Numbered from the stretch's first letter, positions 30,178 through 39,993 are shown. The stretch is 64,000 nt of DNA from Maribacter sp. HTCC2170 (GCF_000153165.2 NC_014472.1:2476001-2540000), one strand, 5' to 3'. Notes: a model not told the origin generated them from the sequence alone. Made by a program: numbers and translations.

Positions 30178-31359
30178 ATGAAAAATCATACAATATTTGT
30201 GATGGTAATGATATTTCTTGCCACACCAAAAATCTTTTCTCAAGAGGAGGATTTACAATTAACTTCAAAAGATAGCATCGTTAAAAGTTCTTGGGTAATC
30301 GGAATTGGATTCAATGCCGTCGATGATTCAGGTGATATGTTAAATCAACTTTTGGATGTTTCAGATGAGTGGAATATTGTTCCATTTCCATCTCGCTTAA
30401 ATATTGGTAGGAACTTTTCGAATGGTATGTCGGTTGAGGCAATAGCTAGTTACAATAAGTATAAATCAGGAAAGGTCGTAGATAATATAGTATTATCGGA
30501 AGATATTGATTATTATGCGATTGATACAAGGGTAACTTATGCATTGAATAAGATTTGGGGTGGATCCAAGTGGTTTGATCCTTATATGGGTGCAGGTATT
30601 GGGTATACAGATGCCAATAATCATGGTAGAAGTACAATGAATGGTATAATTGGTGTTAAAACTTGGTTTTCAGATCGTTTTGGGTTGGATTTCAATTCCA
30701 CGGGAAAATGGGCTATGAATACCGAAAAGGCTTCCAACCATATACAACACGCAGTAAGTGGGTTATATCGTTTTAATGTTAAAAAGGGGCTAACAAGAAA
30801 AGGAGAGAAAAAGTTGGCTTTGATTCAGGAAATGGAAAAGGAGCAACAACGTGTTCAAGATTCTTTAGCAAATGAGTTAAGAATAAAGGAAGAAGCTACC
30901 CTAGCGCAACGCTTAGCTAAGGAAAAAGAAAAAGCCCGTTTGGCGGCAATTGAAAAAGCAAGAATTGATGCTGAAAATCAAAGAAAACAACAATTAGAAA
31001 ATTCAATTAAAGAATTGGGATTAGTGTACTTTGGATTTAATTCATCCTACTTGAATAAAAATTCCAAGTCGGTTCTTGGCTTATTGGCTAATCTATTAAA
31101 AGAAAAACCTAGTGTACATCTTAAAATCACTTCACATACCGATTCCAGGGGCGCATCTGATTATAATAAATGGCTTTCTGAAAGAAGGGTTGAAAGGACT
31201 AAGAATTATTTGATGTCTATCGGAATAAGTGAGAATAGACTTGTTGCTGAAGCATTTGGAGAAGAACAGTTGACGAATGAATGTGGTGATGGCGTAAGGT
31301 GTTCTGCTGAAAAACATAGGAAAAATAGGAGGTCGGAGTTTGAAGTGACAGAGTATTAG
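30178..31359 (+). CDS. OmpA-family outer-membrane protein
   Basis: The 393-residue protein has a signal peptide (to about 21, IFSQ). An eight-strand-like beta-barrel region follows (about 35-200: IGIGFNAVDDSGDM, PYMGAGIGYTDANN, AVSGLYRFNVKKG). A charged helical linker (about 210-268, rich in Lys/Glu/Gln/Ala) leads to an OmpA C-terminal peptidoglycan-binding domain with ITSHTDSRGASDYNKWLSERR and KNRRSEFEV. It probably tethers the outer membrane to peptidoglycan. It has its own promoter match and a strong terminator, so it is monocistronic. Confidence 0.92.
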   Translation: MKNHTIFVMVMIFLATPKIFSQEEDLQLTSKDSIVKSSWVIGIGFNAVDDSGDMLNQLLDVSDEWNIVPFPSRLNIGRNFSNGMSVEAIASYNKYKSGKVVDNIVLSEDIDYYAIDTRVTYALNKIWGGSKWFDPYMGAGIGYTDANNHGRSTMNGIIGVKTWFSDRFGLDFNSTGKWAMNTEKASNHIQHAVSGLYRFNVKKGLTRKGEKKLALIQEMEKEQQRVQDSLANELRIKEEATLAQRLAKEKEKARLAAIEKARIDAENQRKQQLENSIKELGLVYFGFNSSYLNKNSKSVLGLLANLLKEKPSVHLKITSHTDSRGASDYNKWLSERRVERTKNYLMSIGISENRLVAEAFGEEQLTNECGDGVRCSAEKHRKNRRSEFEVTEY

Positions 31360-31390
31360 ATAAAAAACCCCATAGATAAACTATTATTAA

Positions 31391-31427
31391 ATAAACCCAG
31401 AGCAATGTTCTGGGTTTATGTTTTTTT
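31391..31427 (+). terminator. Intrinsic terminator after the OmpA-family gene
   Basis: An 11-bp perfect stem ATAAACCCAGA / TCTGGGTTTAT (31391-31401 and 31409-31419) with a 7-base loop is followed by G and seven T (31421-31427). It separates the envelope block from the polysaccharide locus. Confidence 0.9.
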
Positions 31428-31785
31428 ATATTTGAAATGCTGATTCATTTAACAATTGATTTTGAGATTCAATCATTAGTATTTTATTAATAATTGGATT
31501 CTGATAGGCTGTTTGCACAATATAATCAGATGTTATAACTATGCGAGTATTAGACCTTTTTTTCAACGTATAAATGGTTTTCTCTTCCAATTGTACAAAT
31601 GATTCCGCCGATGTTGATTAAGCGAAATACAGTCCCTAACTATTTTAATTTTAAAATAATCTGTGACTTAGTATTCTTTGAACTTTTTAGAGGTATAAAA
31701 TCTTTTTAAAAAGAAACAATATTTGAGCAAAATCCTATAGTGTTAACTTGGTCGGAGAACATTAATTCTGTTATATATCAAGCTT
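31428..31785. other. AT-rich intergenic stretch, nothing recognised
   Basis: About 360 bases between the OmpA terminator and the 3' end of the polysaccharide locus. I see no ORF with recognisable content, no RNA gene and no clear terminator for the leftward transcript; there are short AT-rich dyads (for example around TTTTAATTTTAAAAT near 31650). Confidence 0.6.
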
Positions 31786-32391
31786 TTAATCATTTCCTTC
31801 AAACGCCTCTGTCCCGGCCTGTCCTGGAGTGAGAATATCATCAGATTTTATAACCTTTAAAAATGTAAGCCACAAAATTTTACAATCCAATAGAAAAGAA
31901 ATGTTTTGAACATACCATATGTCATATTCAAATTTTTGCTTCCAAGTAATGGTATTTCGACCATTTACTTGGGCCCAACCGGTTATGCCGGGACGAATTA
32001 AATGTCTTTGCTTCTGTTCATGATTATAATGCTTTAAATATTGAACAAGCAAAGGTCTAGGACCAATAAGGCTCATATCACCTTTTAGAACGGAAAACAA
32101 CTGTGGTATTTCATCAAGAGAAGTTCTTCGAATAAAATCACCAGTTCTCGTTATTCTATCCTTATCTGGTAAAAGTTTTCCTTTGGCATCCGTTTTGTCG
32201 TTCATGGTTTTAAACTTGATTATCGTAAAAATCTTTTCATTTTTCCCAGGACGTCTTTGGTAAAAAAAAGGTTTACCCTTATTACTAAAAGAAAGAATTA
32301 CAGTAATAATTAGGATAATTGGCGATAGAACAAGTAAACCAAGAAAAGAGGCTATAAAATCTATTAATCTTTTAATAATTGATTTGTACAT
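31786..32391 (-). CDS. Initiating sugar-1-phosphate transferase, PglC/WcaJ-C-terminal type
   Basis: The 201-residue protein is a short monotopic phosphoglycosyl transferase. It has a membrane-embedded helix (about 9-33), then PFFYQRRPGKNEKIF, the catalytic-region RRTSLDEIPQLFSVLKGDMSLIG (cited as residues ~88-110), GPRPLLVQYL and GITGWAQVNGRN. It lacks the large N-terminal membrane part of WbaP/WcaJ. It transfers a sugar phosphate to undecaprenyl phosphate, starting repeat-unit assembly. The PglC-like size, along with PglF- and PglE-like genes at the other end of the locus, suggests the first sugar may be a diamino-trideoxy or related sugar. It is the last gene of the long - strand series. 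Confidence 0.92.
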   Translation of the reverse strand: MYKSIIKRLIDFIASFLGLLVLSPIILIITVILSFSNKGKPFFYQRRPGKNEKIFTIIKFKTMNDKTDAKGKLLPDKDRITRTGDFIRRTSLDEIPQLFSVLKGDMSLIGPRPLLVQYLKHYNHEQKQRHLIRPGITGWAQVNGRNTITWKQKFEYDIWYVQNISFLLDCKILWLTFLKVIKSDDILTPGQAGTEAFEGND

Positions 32392-32546
32392 TAACTAAGA
32401 TAGTTTATTCATAAAAATACATATATAATCAGGATAAATTGTGAAAGAATCAATATGTAGTACTAAAGTTGAAGACTCTATATAGCATTAATAAATTCCC
32501 ATTATATCAAAGTATTGAGAAGCTAATTGAACTTATACCAGCACAA

Positions 32547-33713
32547 TTATGATACAATCAGCTTATATTCTTCTAAAACTGCTTTCCAAACAAAGTTTCT
32601 TTCGAATCTTGATGCAATCATCTGCCTAGCATTTGCAGCCAATGTGTTGACTAAGTTACGGTCTGTTACAAAAGTCTTCATATTTTTATGTAAGGCAGCT
32701 TCATCCCTTGAAGGTATAATTACACCGTTTTGGCCTTCAGTAATTATTTCATTGCAACCGTTGATATCAGTTACAATAGAGGGTAATCCCATTGCACCAG
32801 CCTCCAAAACCACATTAGGGAAGCCTTCTCGATAACTAGGAAAGACTAAAGCATCAGACATGGCTAAAAATGGCCTTACATCTTTTTGCGGTCCCACATG
32901 TATAATGTCCTTGTGATTTTCTATTTTATGCAATATGTTATCGGGTATTACATCTGATTCCCCTTTTAGGGGGCCTACCAACAGCAATTTAACATTGGTT
33001 TGAGATTCCGCTAAATTTTCGAAGGAATTCACCAGTTCGTTGATGCCTTTATCATTGACCAATCGCCCGATAAAAACGAAAACAAAATCAGTAGTAGAAA
33101 CCCGATTGTTTCTTCTCATACCTTGAATCTTTTCTTGGTCAAAAATACTGGGGTCAAAATATTTTAAATCCACACCTTTAATATTACCATGTCCTATGAC
33201 TTTCAAAGGTTTTTTTGTGACCTTGAAATTTAAAAGATCATTTTTGACTCCGTTACCCTCAGGGAAAATATGGGTAGAATGAAAACAAATTAGTTTATCA
33301 AACAACAACAACAGCCACTTCATAAAACCACTACGCGTCGGAAATATCAAACCGGTAAAAGTATGTATGCGCCGAGGCACCTTAGCATAATAGGCTGCAA
33401 CCATAGATAAAAGACCAGCTTTAGGCGTAATTGAATGCACCATAAAAGGCTTTTCCTTTTTAAACAGTCTATACAGTTTGTAAAGTGAAACCATGTCTTT
33501 AAATGGATTGATATCCCGTTCAATATTGACCGCCACCGTACGGATGCCCTCTTTTTCCTCTACATGTTGTAATGCCTTGCCATTTGATGCCACACCTACT
33601 ACTTCATAATACTGATTAAGAAACCTTAGTTGACCAGTAAGTAATCCCATCAATGATTCTGGAATGGCAGCTGTGCGTATTAGTTTTTTTTTCATGACTG
33701 TTTTGTGTTTCAT
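32547..33713 (-). CDS. GT4 family glycosyltransferase
   Basis: The 388-residue protein has the GT-B fold of GT4: HSITPKAGLLSMVAA and RRIHTFTGLIFPTR in the N-terminal half, FVFIGRLVNDKGINEL at the domain boundary, and the nucleotide-sugar motif PSYREGFPNVVLEAGAMGLP (~310-329) with the E(x7)E pair. It is similar to PglA-type enzymes that add the second sugar to the lipid-linked first sugar, which would fit the neighbouring PglC-like gene. Two ATG starts are possible, at 33713 and six codons later at 33695. Confidence 0.9.
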   Translation of the reverse strand: MKHKTVMKKKLIRTAAIPESLMGLLTGQLRFLNQYYEVVGVASNGKALQHVEEKEGIRTVAVNIERDINPFKDMVSLYKLYRLFKKEKPFMVHSITPKAGLLSMVAAYYAKVPRRIHTFTGLIFPTRSGFMKWLLLLFDKLICFHSTHIFPEGNGVKNDLLNFKVTKKPLKVIGHGNIKGVDLKYFDPSIFDQEKIQGMRRNNRVSTTDFVFVFIGRLVNDKGINELVNSFENLAESQTNVKLLLVGPLKGESDVIPDNILHKIENHKDIIHVGPQKDVRPFLAMSDALVFPSYREGFPNVVLEAGAMGLPSIVTDINGCNEIITEGQNGVIIPSRDEAALHKNMKTFVTDRNLVNTLAANARQMIASRFERNFVWKAVLEEYKLIVS

Positions 33714-33866
33714 GTCTGGAGTTCTATCGTAGAAATCTCAAGAATATGTTCGCGTTTGAAATCTTGAGCACGTTTGCACACTTTATATCCGCAAGATGCA
33801 AGATGTTTAGGCTCTCTTTTATTAATTGAATAAGCCGAACAGTAATTAATTGACCATTTTATAAAA

Positions 33867-34841
33867 TCAGATAGGAAGTTTACTTGTTAACGATGTCATT
33901 GTTTCGCTTTCAAAATTATACTCTTTATTAAGCTTCTTGTAGTGCATGAAAATAATTTTCAATATTTTCATATTTTTATCTAAATTCTTTCCAAAATTGT
34001 GTGGGTGCCACCAAAGATGATAAAGATGGTCATTTTTCGCAGCATGGGTCATAGCGTTTTTAATTCTTCTTATTTTAAGTGTTTCTATGAAAGATAGCCT
34101 GGGGTTATAAGGTCGCAAAAATCTGGACGAAGGTAAATTAAGACATTTTCCTTGATCTCGCCTCAACTGTTCAACAGGGTATGTACTACTTCCAAAAATA
34201 TTCAAGTAGCTATCCAACAACCGTAAGCCTCTTATTATGATTGTCGGCAAAAATTTATTTGGATTATATGCCATCCCAACTTCCCTTCCTCTATATGAAG
34301 TGATACCGTGTTTTATGCAAGTATTTAGATAGGAAAGCTTTACTTGGTTTCTAGGAAATACTATACTTTTTATTTGAATACCTTTTGCTTTTGCGATTTT
34401 TTTTGCAGCTTCTAAGTCTGCATCAAATTGTTCTTCTGTTTGACCATTTTCATTGCAGTAATAATGCGAAAAGGTATGTGTACCTATTTCATGTCGCTTA
34501 TCGGACGAAATTTTGTTTAATATATCACTCGCAAAGTAAAAATTATAAGTCTCCAGGTCTTTGGATATAGTTTCCAAAAAAATATATGGATTTAATTTTT
34601 TATTATCATAACTAGGTTGTAGTTCTGGAATATAGTCTCGTAAGTGCTCTTTGTCTTTAGCAAACAAAAAGCCTACAGCAGAGAAGGTTAACCTGACATT
34701 ATGGTCATTACTCAATTTTATCATTTTATAGATAGCCTCCTTGGTATTTCTAAGATTCTCATAATAGTCGTTGACTGAAAGTATATCAAATACACCCCAA
34801 TGGAGTTCAAAATCGAGAGATATGACAAGTTTTCCGTTCAT
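33867..34841 (-). CDS. NodB/polysaccharide-deacetylase family protein
   Basis: The 324-residue protein carries the polysaccharide-deacetylase metal-site pattern: SLDFELHWG near residues 8-16 (Asp10), EIGTHTFSHYY with the His pair near 120, and SIVFPRNQ as the motif 3 equivalent. The Asp-Phe-Glu variant of motif 1 is typical of a subgroup encoded in polysaccharide loci. No signal peptide is seen, so it would act in the cytoplasm on a precursor or lipid-linked sugar. Its start overlaps the formyltransferase stop by four bases, which means coupled translation and suggests the two act on the same amino sugar. Confidence 0.85.
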   Translation of the reverse strand: MNGKLVISLDFELHWGVFDILSVNDYYENLRNTKEAIYKMIKLSNDHNVRLTFSAVGFLFAKDKEHLRDYIPELQPSYDNKKLNPYIFLETISKDLETYNFYFASDILNKISSDKRHEIGTHTFSHYYCNENGQTEEQFDADLEAAKKIAKAKGIQIKSIVFPRNQVKLSYLNTCIKHGITSYRGREVGMAYNPNKFLPTIIIRGLRLLDSYLNIFGSSTYPVEQLRRDQGKCLNLPSSRFLRPYNPRLSFIETLKIRRIKNAMTHAAKNDHLYHLWWHPHNFGKNLDKNMKILKIIFMHYKKLNKEYNFESETMTSLTSKLPI

Positions 34842-35611
34842 TTAATTTTATTAAAAATTCGATGGTATAAATATGTAGTTATTGTAGGGTGATAGTACAA
34901 TTTGCTTTCTGAAACGCGCGGTTTAATTTTCAGATTATTTGTTTCTATTGCTAATATTGCTTCATTGACACAATGTAACCCCTCAAGTAATTGTAGGAAA
35001 GGATAAGTACAAAAATTATCATTTTTATTGGGTATTATTGTCCTCTGACTTATAACTCCACCAGTGTCTATTCCAGGGTCTATTAAATGTACCGTTACTC
35101 CACAATTTTTCGCATCATTGTTAGCTAAAGCCCAATAACCACCATGTACACCACGATATTTAGGGGTAATTCCCGCATGGATGTTTATCATTGGTGCTTT
35201 TAAGCCATCAATTATATGCTTCTTTATTATTCCAGTGCCGCAAACCATTATAACATCGGGCTGTAAGTTATTGACGTGATCAATAACCAAAGAATCGTTT
35301 ATGGAGCTTGGAAGGTATAGATCATTGTAGTTTGATAGAGATTTTATCTTCAATTCAGACAAAATTTCATTTTTTCTTGTTTTAGCTTCCAAATTTAGAA
35401 GAGGAACAAACCCCTTTTGGAAGATGATTTGTAAAAAAACTTTGAGAATTCCTAGTTTCTTAATTCTTCTCTTTATCATTTTCATTGCCCAACCACGAGG
35501 AGCGGAATCCAAAACAACTCCTATCAAGGTATAATTTTTTTGTAAATAAGTATACATGATATTTCCCCATTCACCATTTGAAGTTAAAAGCACTATTTTG
35601 GTGTCTTTCAT
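34838..35611 (-). CDS. Formyltransferase family protein (sugar N-formyltransferase-like)
   Basis: The 257-residue protein matches the Formyl_trans_N fold: MVCGTGIIKKHIIDG, then INIHAGITPKYRGVHGGYWAL (cited as part of 133-160) with the catalytic Asn and His, and the catalytic Asp in HLIDPGIDTGGVISQ. It lacks the C-terminal tRNA-binding domain of methionyl-tRNA formyltransferase, and the locus suggests a nucleotide-amino-sugar substrate as for VioF, WbtJ or QdtF. It would use N10-formyl-THF. It is directly coupled to the deacetylase-family gene downstream. The actual sugar is unknown. Confidence 0.85.
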   Translation of the reverse strand: MKDTKIVLLTSNGEWGNIMYTYLQKNYTLIGVVLDSAPRGWAMKMIKRRIKKLGILKVFLQIIFQKGFVPLLNLEAKTRKNEILSELKIKSLSNYNDLYLPSSINDSLVIDHVNNLQPDVIMVCGTGIIKKHIIDGLKAPMINIHAGITPKYRGVHGGYWALANNDAKNCGVTVHLIDPGIDTGGVISQRTIIPNKNDNFCTYPFLQLLEGLHCVNEAILAIETNNLKIKPRVSESKLYYHPTITTYLYHRIFNKIK

Positions 35612-35646
35612 ACTTGAATTTTACATTAATAATTAAACTATGCTTA

Positions 35647-36816
35647 TCATTTTGTATTCTCAACTAGCAGAGTCATTTCATAGGCATTTAGAATAGTTTC
35701 CTTGTCAAAAACCTTTACACGGTTTAATACATTTTCTTTACAAGAACGTAAATAATCGTGATTTTGCATAAAATGATGTAATCCTTTTTGTAGAAGATGT
35801 GAATTTTCCACCGGTGCAAGAATGCCATATGGCGTAACCATAATTTCATTGTCTTGTTGATCATTAAGTTCCATTATTTCATCAGGACCAGATTTGCAAT
35901 TAGTTGTTAAAATAGGGAGGCCACAGGACATAGCTTCCAATAGGACATTTGGAAAGCCTTCATGGTTAGATCCAAAAATAAAGAGATCGGCACCTTTTAG
36001 GTATTTATAAGGATTGGTTTCAAATCCCATTAAGAAAACTCGTTCTTCCAAACCATTTAAGGTTATCTCTTTTTCTAGTTCTTGTCTTAATTCTCCATCT
36101 CCTAAAATATAAAGCCTTACATTATCTAATGATTTTACGGCATGTATTAACAATTTTTGATTCTTTACCTTTTCTAATCTACCTACACTAATAGTGTTAA
36201 AAAAACTAGGATCGAAAAAATTGTCAATAGGGGAGATAGCATTTATTTTTTTCAGATCTATTGGGTTATAAATGACTTTTGTTTTGGTAGGGTCAACATT
36301 AAAATTTTGAACTAAATCTTCTTCACTAGCTTTAGCATTACTTATGACCAGATCTGCTCTTGGATACAACTTTTTTACCAAAAAGGTATTGACTTTACCT
36401 TGCATATCTCCATAGCCATATTGTAAACTAGGGTAATTACGCTCACTAACCATTAGTTTGAATGAATGCTTAGTAAACCAACGTGCCATAATATTAATAT
36501 AGCAAGATCTTGTTAAGAGACTAAAAGAGTGTGTGATATGAAGCCGCTTCAATAAACGAGCATACTTCCATGCTAACCACGGCAGTTTTAAAAATTTAAA
36601 TATTCCTGGTTCATCTCCTTTGGATTTCTCTATATAATAAACAGGAACATCTTCTGGAATTACGTAGCCCAATTTATCATTCATTAGCACAAGTACTACC
36701 TCTCGACCCTTTTTTTTTAAATAAGGGAGCAAGTAGGACATTACCCGTTCCGCACCACCGTTTGAAAAGGAATATATGAAAATGGCTAATTTATTTTTTT
36801 TTGCTTTATCACTCAT
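35647..36816 (-). CDS. GT4 family glycosyltransferase
   Basis: The protein is about 389 residues from the ATG at 36816; a TTG one codon earlier is also open. It has the GT4 features: FSNGGAERVMSYLLPYL at the N terminus, ISNAKASEEDLVQNF, NTISVGRLEKVKNQKLLI, and GSNHEGFPNVLLEAMSCGLP carrying the E(x7)E motif. It transfers a sugar from a nucleotide donor to the lipid-linked oligosaccharide; specificity is unknown. Its 5' end overlaps the next upstream gene by a few bases, so it is in the same operon. Confidence 0.9.
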   Translation of the reverse strand: MSDKAKKNKLAIFIYSFSNGGAERVMSYLLPYLKKKGREVVLVLMNDKLGYVIPEDVPVYYIEKSKGDEPGIFKFLKLPWLAWKYARLLKRLHITHSFSLLTRSCYINIMARWFTKHSFKLMVSERNYPSLQYGYGDMQGKVNTFLVKKLYPRADLVISNAKASEEDLVQNFNVDPTKTKVIYNPIDLKKINAISPIDNFFDPSFFNTISVGRLEKVKNQKLLIHAVKSLDNVRLYILGDGELRQELEKEITLNGLEERVFLMGFETNPYKYLKGADLFIFGSNHEGFPNVLLEAMSCGLPILTTNCKSGPDEIMELNDQQDNEIMVTPYGILAPVENSHLLQKGLHHFMQNHDYLRSCKENVLNRVKVFDKETILNAYEMTLLVENTK

Positions 36817-37885
36817 CAATTATATTTAGGAAAAAGGACTCGTATTCATTTAGGATTATTTCTTTTGCAAACTTTTTAAATACTGATTCTGAAACTGATG
36901 TAGGATCAAAAGAAGGTAGATTGTTTAGTCGTTCCAAAAACTCTTCCTCGCTATTTACCAAATAACCGTTAATTCCATTTTCAACTATTTCCTTGGTGCC
37001 CCCAGGAACGTCAAATGCCAATACTGGCGTTCCGACAGCACAGCTCTCCAGTAAGGAATTGGGAAAACCTTCAGATAGAGACCCTTGTAGAAAATAATCA
37101 TTTTCGCTAAGGTGAACGGCTACTTCATTGGTAAACGGAATATGCTTTATGTTATCAGTAAGTCCCAATCTTTCTGCCTCATTAAAAATCTCATCTTTCA
37201 AAGGGCCATCACCAATAATTGTATAAACAAACGGCACCTTGATTTTTGATAAGATTTTGATAATTCTTTGATGCCCTTTAATCCTTGCCAACCTTCCTAC
37301 TGTAACAAATTTATATACTTTGTTTTCAGTAGAGTTAAGTACTTGCTTTATCTTGAAATTATCTGTAATCGGATTCTGAATGACTTTAATTCGACTTTTT
37401 TCGACATTAAATTCTTCGATACAATCATGGGCCATATCTTGCGATTGGCAAATGACATAATCTAATCTCTTTAAAACCTTTTCTAAAGGGACAGAAAACA
37501 ATGATTTTTTATATTCATGATTTTGGTGAAAACTTACTTTGGAAATTCCTGCTTGTCTCCCAACAAATACAACACCTCTAAATAAATAGGAAATATAACT
37601 CAGAATTGCATTAAGGTGTAATACCGTGCCTAAAACAATTTGAGGTTTTTCTTTTCTTATAGTTTTAATTAATGCGGGTATAGAGTATAAAACACGTTCC
37701 TTTTGAAGGAATGTGGTGTTTATCTCAGAAATATCATAGGCTATATTGTTTTTTGACCCGATTACAATAAGTTTGCTTTCAAAAAATTCAGAGTTTAGAT
37801 TCCTGGCCAGGAAGCTAATGACTCTTTCCGCACCACCGGCCATAAGGTTAGGTATAATAAATAAAACTTTGATTTTTTTCGGCAT
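36809..37885 (-). CDS. GT4 family glycosyltransferase
   Basis: The 358-residue protein has the GGAERVISFLARNL N-terminal motif, VIGSKNNIAYDI, KFVTVGRLARIKGHQRI and the sugar-donor motif GSLSEGFPNSLLESCAVGTP. It is clearly related to the preceding GT4, with which it overlaps. The TupA-like gene ends only two bases upstream of its start. It probably adds one residue of the repeat unit. Confidence 0.9.
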   Translation of the reverse strand: MPKKIKVLFIIPNLMAGGAERVISFLARNLNSEFFESKLIVIGSKNNIAYDISEINTTFLQKERVLYSIPALIKTIRKEKPQIVLGTVLHLNAILSYISYLFRGVVFVGRQAGISKVSFHQNHEYKKSLFSVPLEKVLKRLDYVICQSQDMAHDCIEEFNVEKSRIKVIQNPITDNFKIKQVLNSTENKVYKFVTVGRLARIKGHQRIIKILSKIKVPFVYTIIGDGPLKDEIFNEAERLGLTDNIKHIPFTNEVAVHLSENDYFLQGSLSEGFPNSLLESCAVGTPVLAFDVPGGTKEIVENGINGYLVNSEEEFLERLNNLPSFDPTSVSESVFKKFAKEIILNEYESFFLNIIDE

Positions 37886-37887
37886 TA

Positions 37888-38826
37888 CTATTTTAATTTT
37901 AATTCATTGCCCAGTTTTTCATCCCAAATTTTAGGTAAAATAGGCCTAAACCCACCATCATGGTGGAATGTCAATTCTCCAAAGAAGAGCTTATCGTCTA
38001 CGTCATACCAGTCCACTCTTACATAAACGAAGTCTTCGGCCAGTATTTCAGAAAGCTTAATCATTTCATCAAGTGACCTGGGTTTTTCAACATCTATTTC
38101 ACTTGGGTCAGTAAATTTCCCATTCTCCTTTGGAGAAGACCATTTATAGGGTTCTCTTTTCCAGTCGGCCGAATACCAATTTCTATGATGTTCACTGGTG
38201 CCACGCCCCATATCAACACTAATCATTCGAACCTTGCCATTAAAACAATGCACTTTGTAGTCAAAAGGTATGTTACCATTTTTATCTTCTAACAATTTTT
38301 CAACAATAATCCTAGGTTGAATGTTCTTGTATTGCCATTCTTTAGAACGTAGATAATAATTGGTTTTCAGTCGATTTTCAAAAATGTTTTGAACTTGCTC
38401 CCAATTTATTTCATTTTTGTTCTTAACAAATATTCCACCACCACTATCATGATTTGTTTTTATGATGAAGGGAGTTTTTGAGAGATTTTCAGGTAATATT
38501 TCTTTTGGGTTAAATGTCTTAAAATATAGTGGAACCAAATAATTATCACCAATTTTACTGGCTATGTATTCTCGAACTTTATATTTATCAGTGCATTGCG
38601 TATGTAATGGTGTGCGGTCATAAAGCTTTAACCAATTGATTTTTTCATTTAAGGATTTGGGGTTTTTTAAATTTAAAGAATAACCCATGTGCCATCTGAA
38701 CTTTATTTTAACAAATTGCTTGTCGGGAATAGTAATAAAAAATAGATGTTTTAGTGGTTTAAGCACCCTTAGTTTTTCCAAAAAGTCTGTAATGTTCAAT
38801 TTTGAGTATTTTGATATTGAAAACAT
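37888..38826 (-). CDS. TupA-like ATP-grasp amidoligase (copy 1)
   Basis: A TupA-like ATP-grasp protein, about 312 residues from the ATG at 38826 (a TTG at 38859 would add 11). The family signature runs through the protein: KIKFRWHMGYSLNL, KSLNEKINWLKLYD, CTDKYKVREYIASKIG, FIIKTNHDSGGGI, RIIVEKLLEDKNGNIPFDYK, HCFNGKVRMI and GELTFHHDGGFRPI. TupA of alkaliphilic Bacillus is needed to make teichuronopeptide, where poly-gamma-glutamate is joined to polyglucuronate. By analogy this protein may form an amide between a uronic acid and an amino compound, but substrates are inferred. It sits between an O-antigen ligase-like gene and two GT4 genes. Confidence 0.85.
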   Translation of the reverse strand: MFSISKYSKLNITDFLEKLRVLKPLKHLFFITIPDKQFVKIKFRWHMGYSLNLKNPKSLNEKINWLKLYDRTPLHTQCTDKYKVREYIASKIGDNYLVPLYFKTFNPKEILPENLSKTPFIIKTNHDSGGGIFVKNKNEINWEQVQNIFENRLKTNYYLRSKEWQYKNIQPRIIVEKLLEDKNGNIPFDYKVHCFNGKVRMISVDMGRGTSEHHRNWYSADWKREPYKWSSPKENGKFTDPSEIDVEKPRSLDEMIKLSEILAEDFVYVRVDWYDVDDKLFFGELTFHHDGGFRPILPKIWDEKLGNELKLK

Positions 38827-38868
38827 TGTATTTAATAATCCGTAATCTTCAAACGTCAAATAATATCT

Positions 38869-39993
38869 TTAAGTATGGGGAACACGGTAATGACGTAGTT
38901 TTATGTATAAGTACATTGACATGAATACAATGAAGTAACTAGTAAAATAAGTATGGCTTGCCATTAGGGCCAGAATTAGTACCAAACACATATAAAGAAT
39001 TTCTGGGTATTGCTTAAAAATTTTGAGGCTGCATACCAGTAAATAGATATAAACCCCTAAAAAGAGAAAGAAAGGGATTATACCTGCTTCCCCAATAACC
39101 AATAAAAAACCATTGTGGGCCCCTGGTAGATTATTTTCCTTTGTTTGAAAGGATCCAAAACCATGACCTAAAAGCGGTTTTTCTGAAATTAGTGGATAAT
39201 ACTGTGCCCAAGTTGCTGTCCTACTATCATGTTTTATTGTTTTGGTTTTTACCGGACCCTCATCAAAAAAACTACTAAGTGCTTCAAAACGATCCGCAGC
39301 GAATATTGTACGATCTGTAAAAGTCAATACTAGAACCAAAACAGCAGCTCCAATAAAGGGGACCCAAACATTTCTTTTTTGACGATAAATGGCAAAGATA
39401 TTTATGAGTAGCCATACTACTATAAAGGTTCTTGATAAAGTTAAAAGTCCGGCGAGGGTAAAAGCAAATTGTCCCATATACCTCCATTTTATAGATTTTA
39501 TGGAATATGAAAGTGCAAAACCTATTAGACATACTGTACCGGCCGAATTAGGATTTAAATAAAAACCACTATATCGACCTATAACCAACCCATGAATCAT
39601 ATTACTTTCAGGGAAGACCATAGCATTGACCACAACGCTAAAAGCCCCAACAAGAGCTAGATAAAAAATATCTCTATGTTTGGTACGTTTCAATACCTCA
39701 GGGGCACAAACAACTAAAATCATGAATCTAAGAAATTCCTTTAAAAAATAATTGCTTGGATCATACTTCACGTAGTTAACCCCCCCGAGCGTAAAATATA
39801 GAATACCTAATAATAAAAAAGGAAATAAGGGTCTAGACCATGATTTCACAAACACAAAATAGACTATAAGTAAAAAAGATGTCAAATAGCTAGCTGCCGA
39901 CCCATAACTAGGGCCAAAGTAGACAAGCATATAAGCCGGCATATTGCCAATTATAAGGAAAAGTATTAAATATCTTAATAAACCTAGAATCAT
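38869..39993 (-). CDS. O-antigen ligase/polymerase-like membrane protein (Wzy candidate)
   Basis: The 374-residue protein is almost wholly hydrophobic, with about ten predicted membrane helices. A large periplasmic loop (roughly 230-290) contains the Wzy_C-type SEKPLLGHGFGSFQ and AHNGFLLVIGEAGI motifs. This is the pattern of O-antigen ligases and Wzy polymerases. As the only such gene in the locus it is the best candidate for the repeat-unit polymerase. Confidence 0.88.
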   Translation of the reverse strand: MILGLLRYLILFLIIGNMPAYMLVYFGPSYGSAASYLTSFLLIVYFVFVKSWSRPLFPFLLLGILYFTLGGVNYVKYDPSNYFLKEFLRFMILVVCAPEVLKRTKHRDIFYLALVGAFSVVVNAMVFPESNMIHGLVIGRYSGFYLNPNSAGTVCLIGFALSYSIKSIKWRYMGQFAFTLAGLLTLSRTFIVVWLLINIFAIYRQKRNVWVPFIGAAVLVLVLTFTDRTIFAADRFEALSSFFDEGPVKTKTIKHDSRTATWAQYYPLISEKPLLGHGFGSFQTKENNLPGAHNGFLLVIGEAGIIPFFLFLGVYIYLLVCSLKIFKQYPEILYMCLVLILALMASHTYFTSYFIVFMSMYLYIKLRHYRVPHT

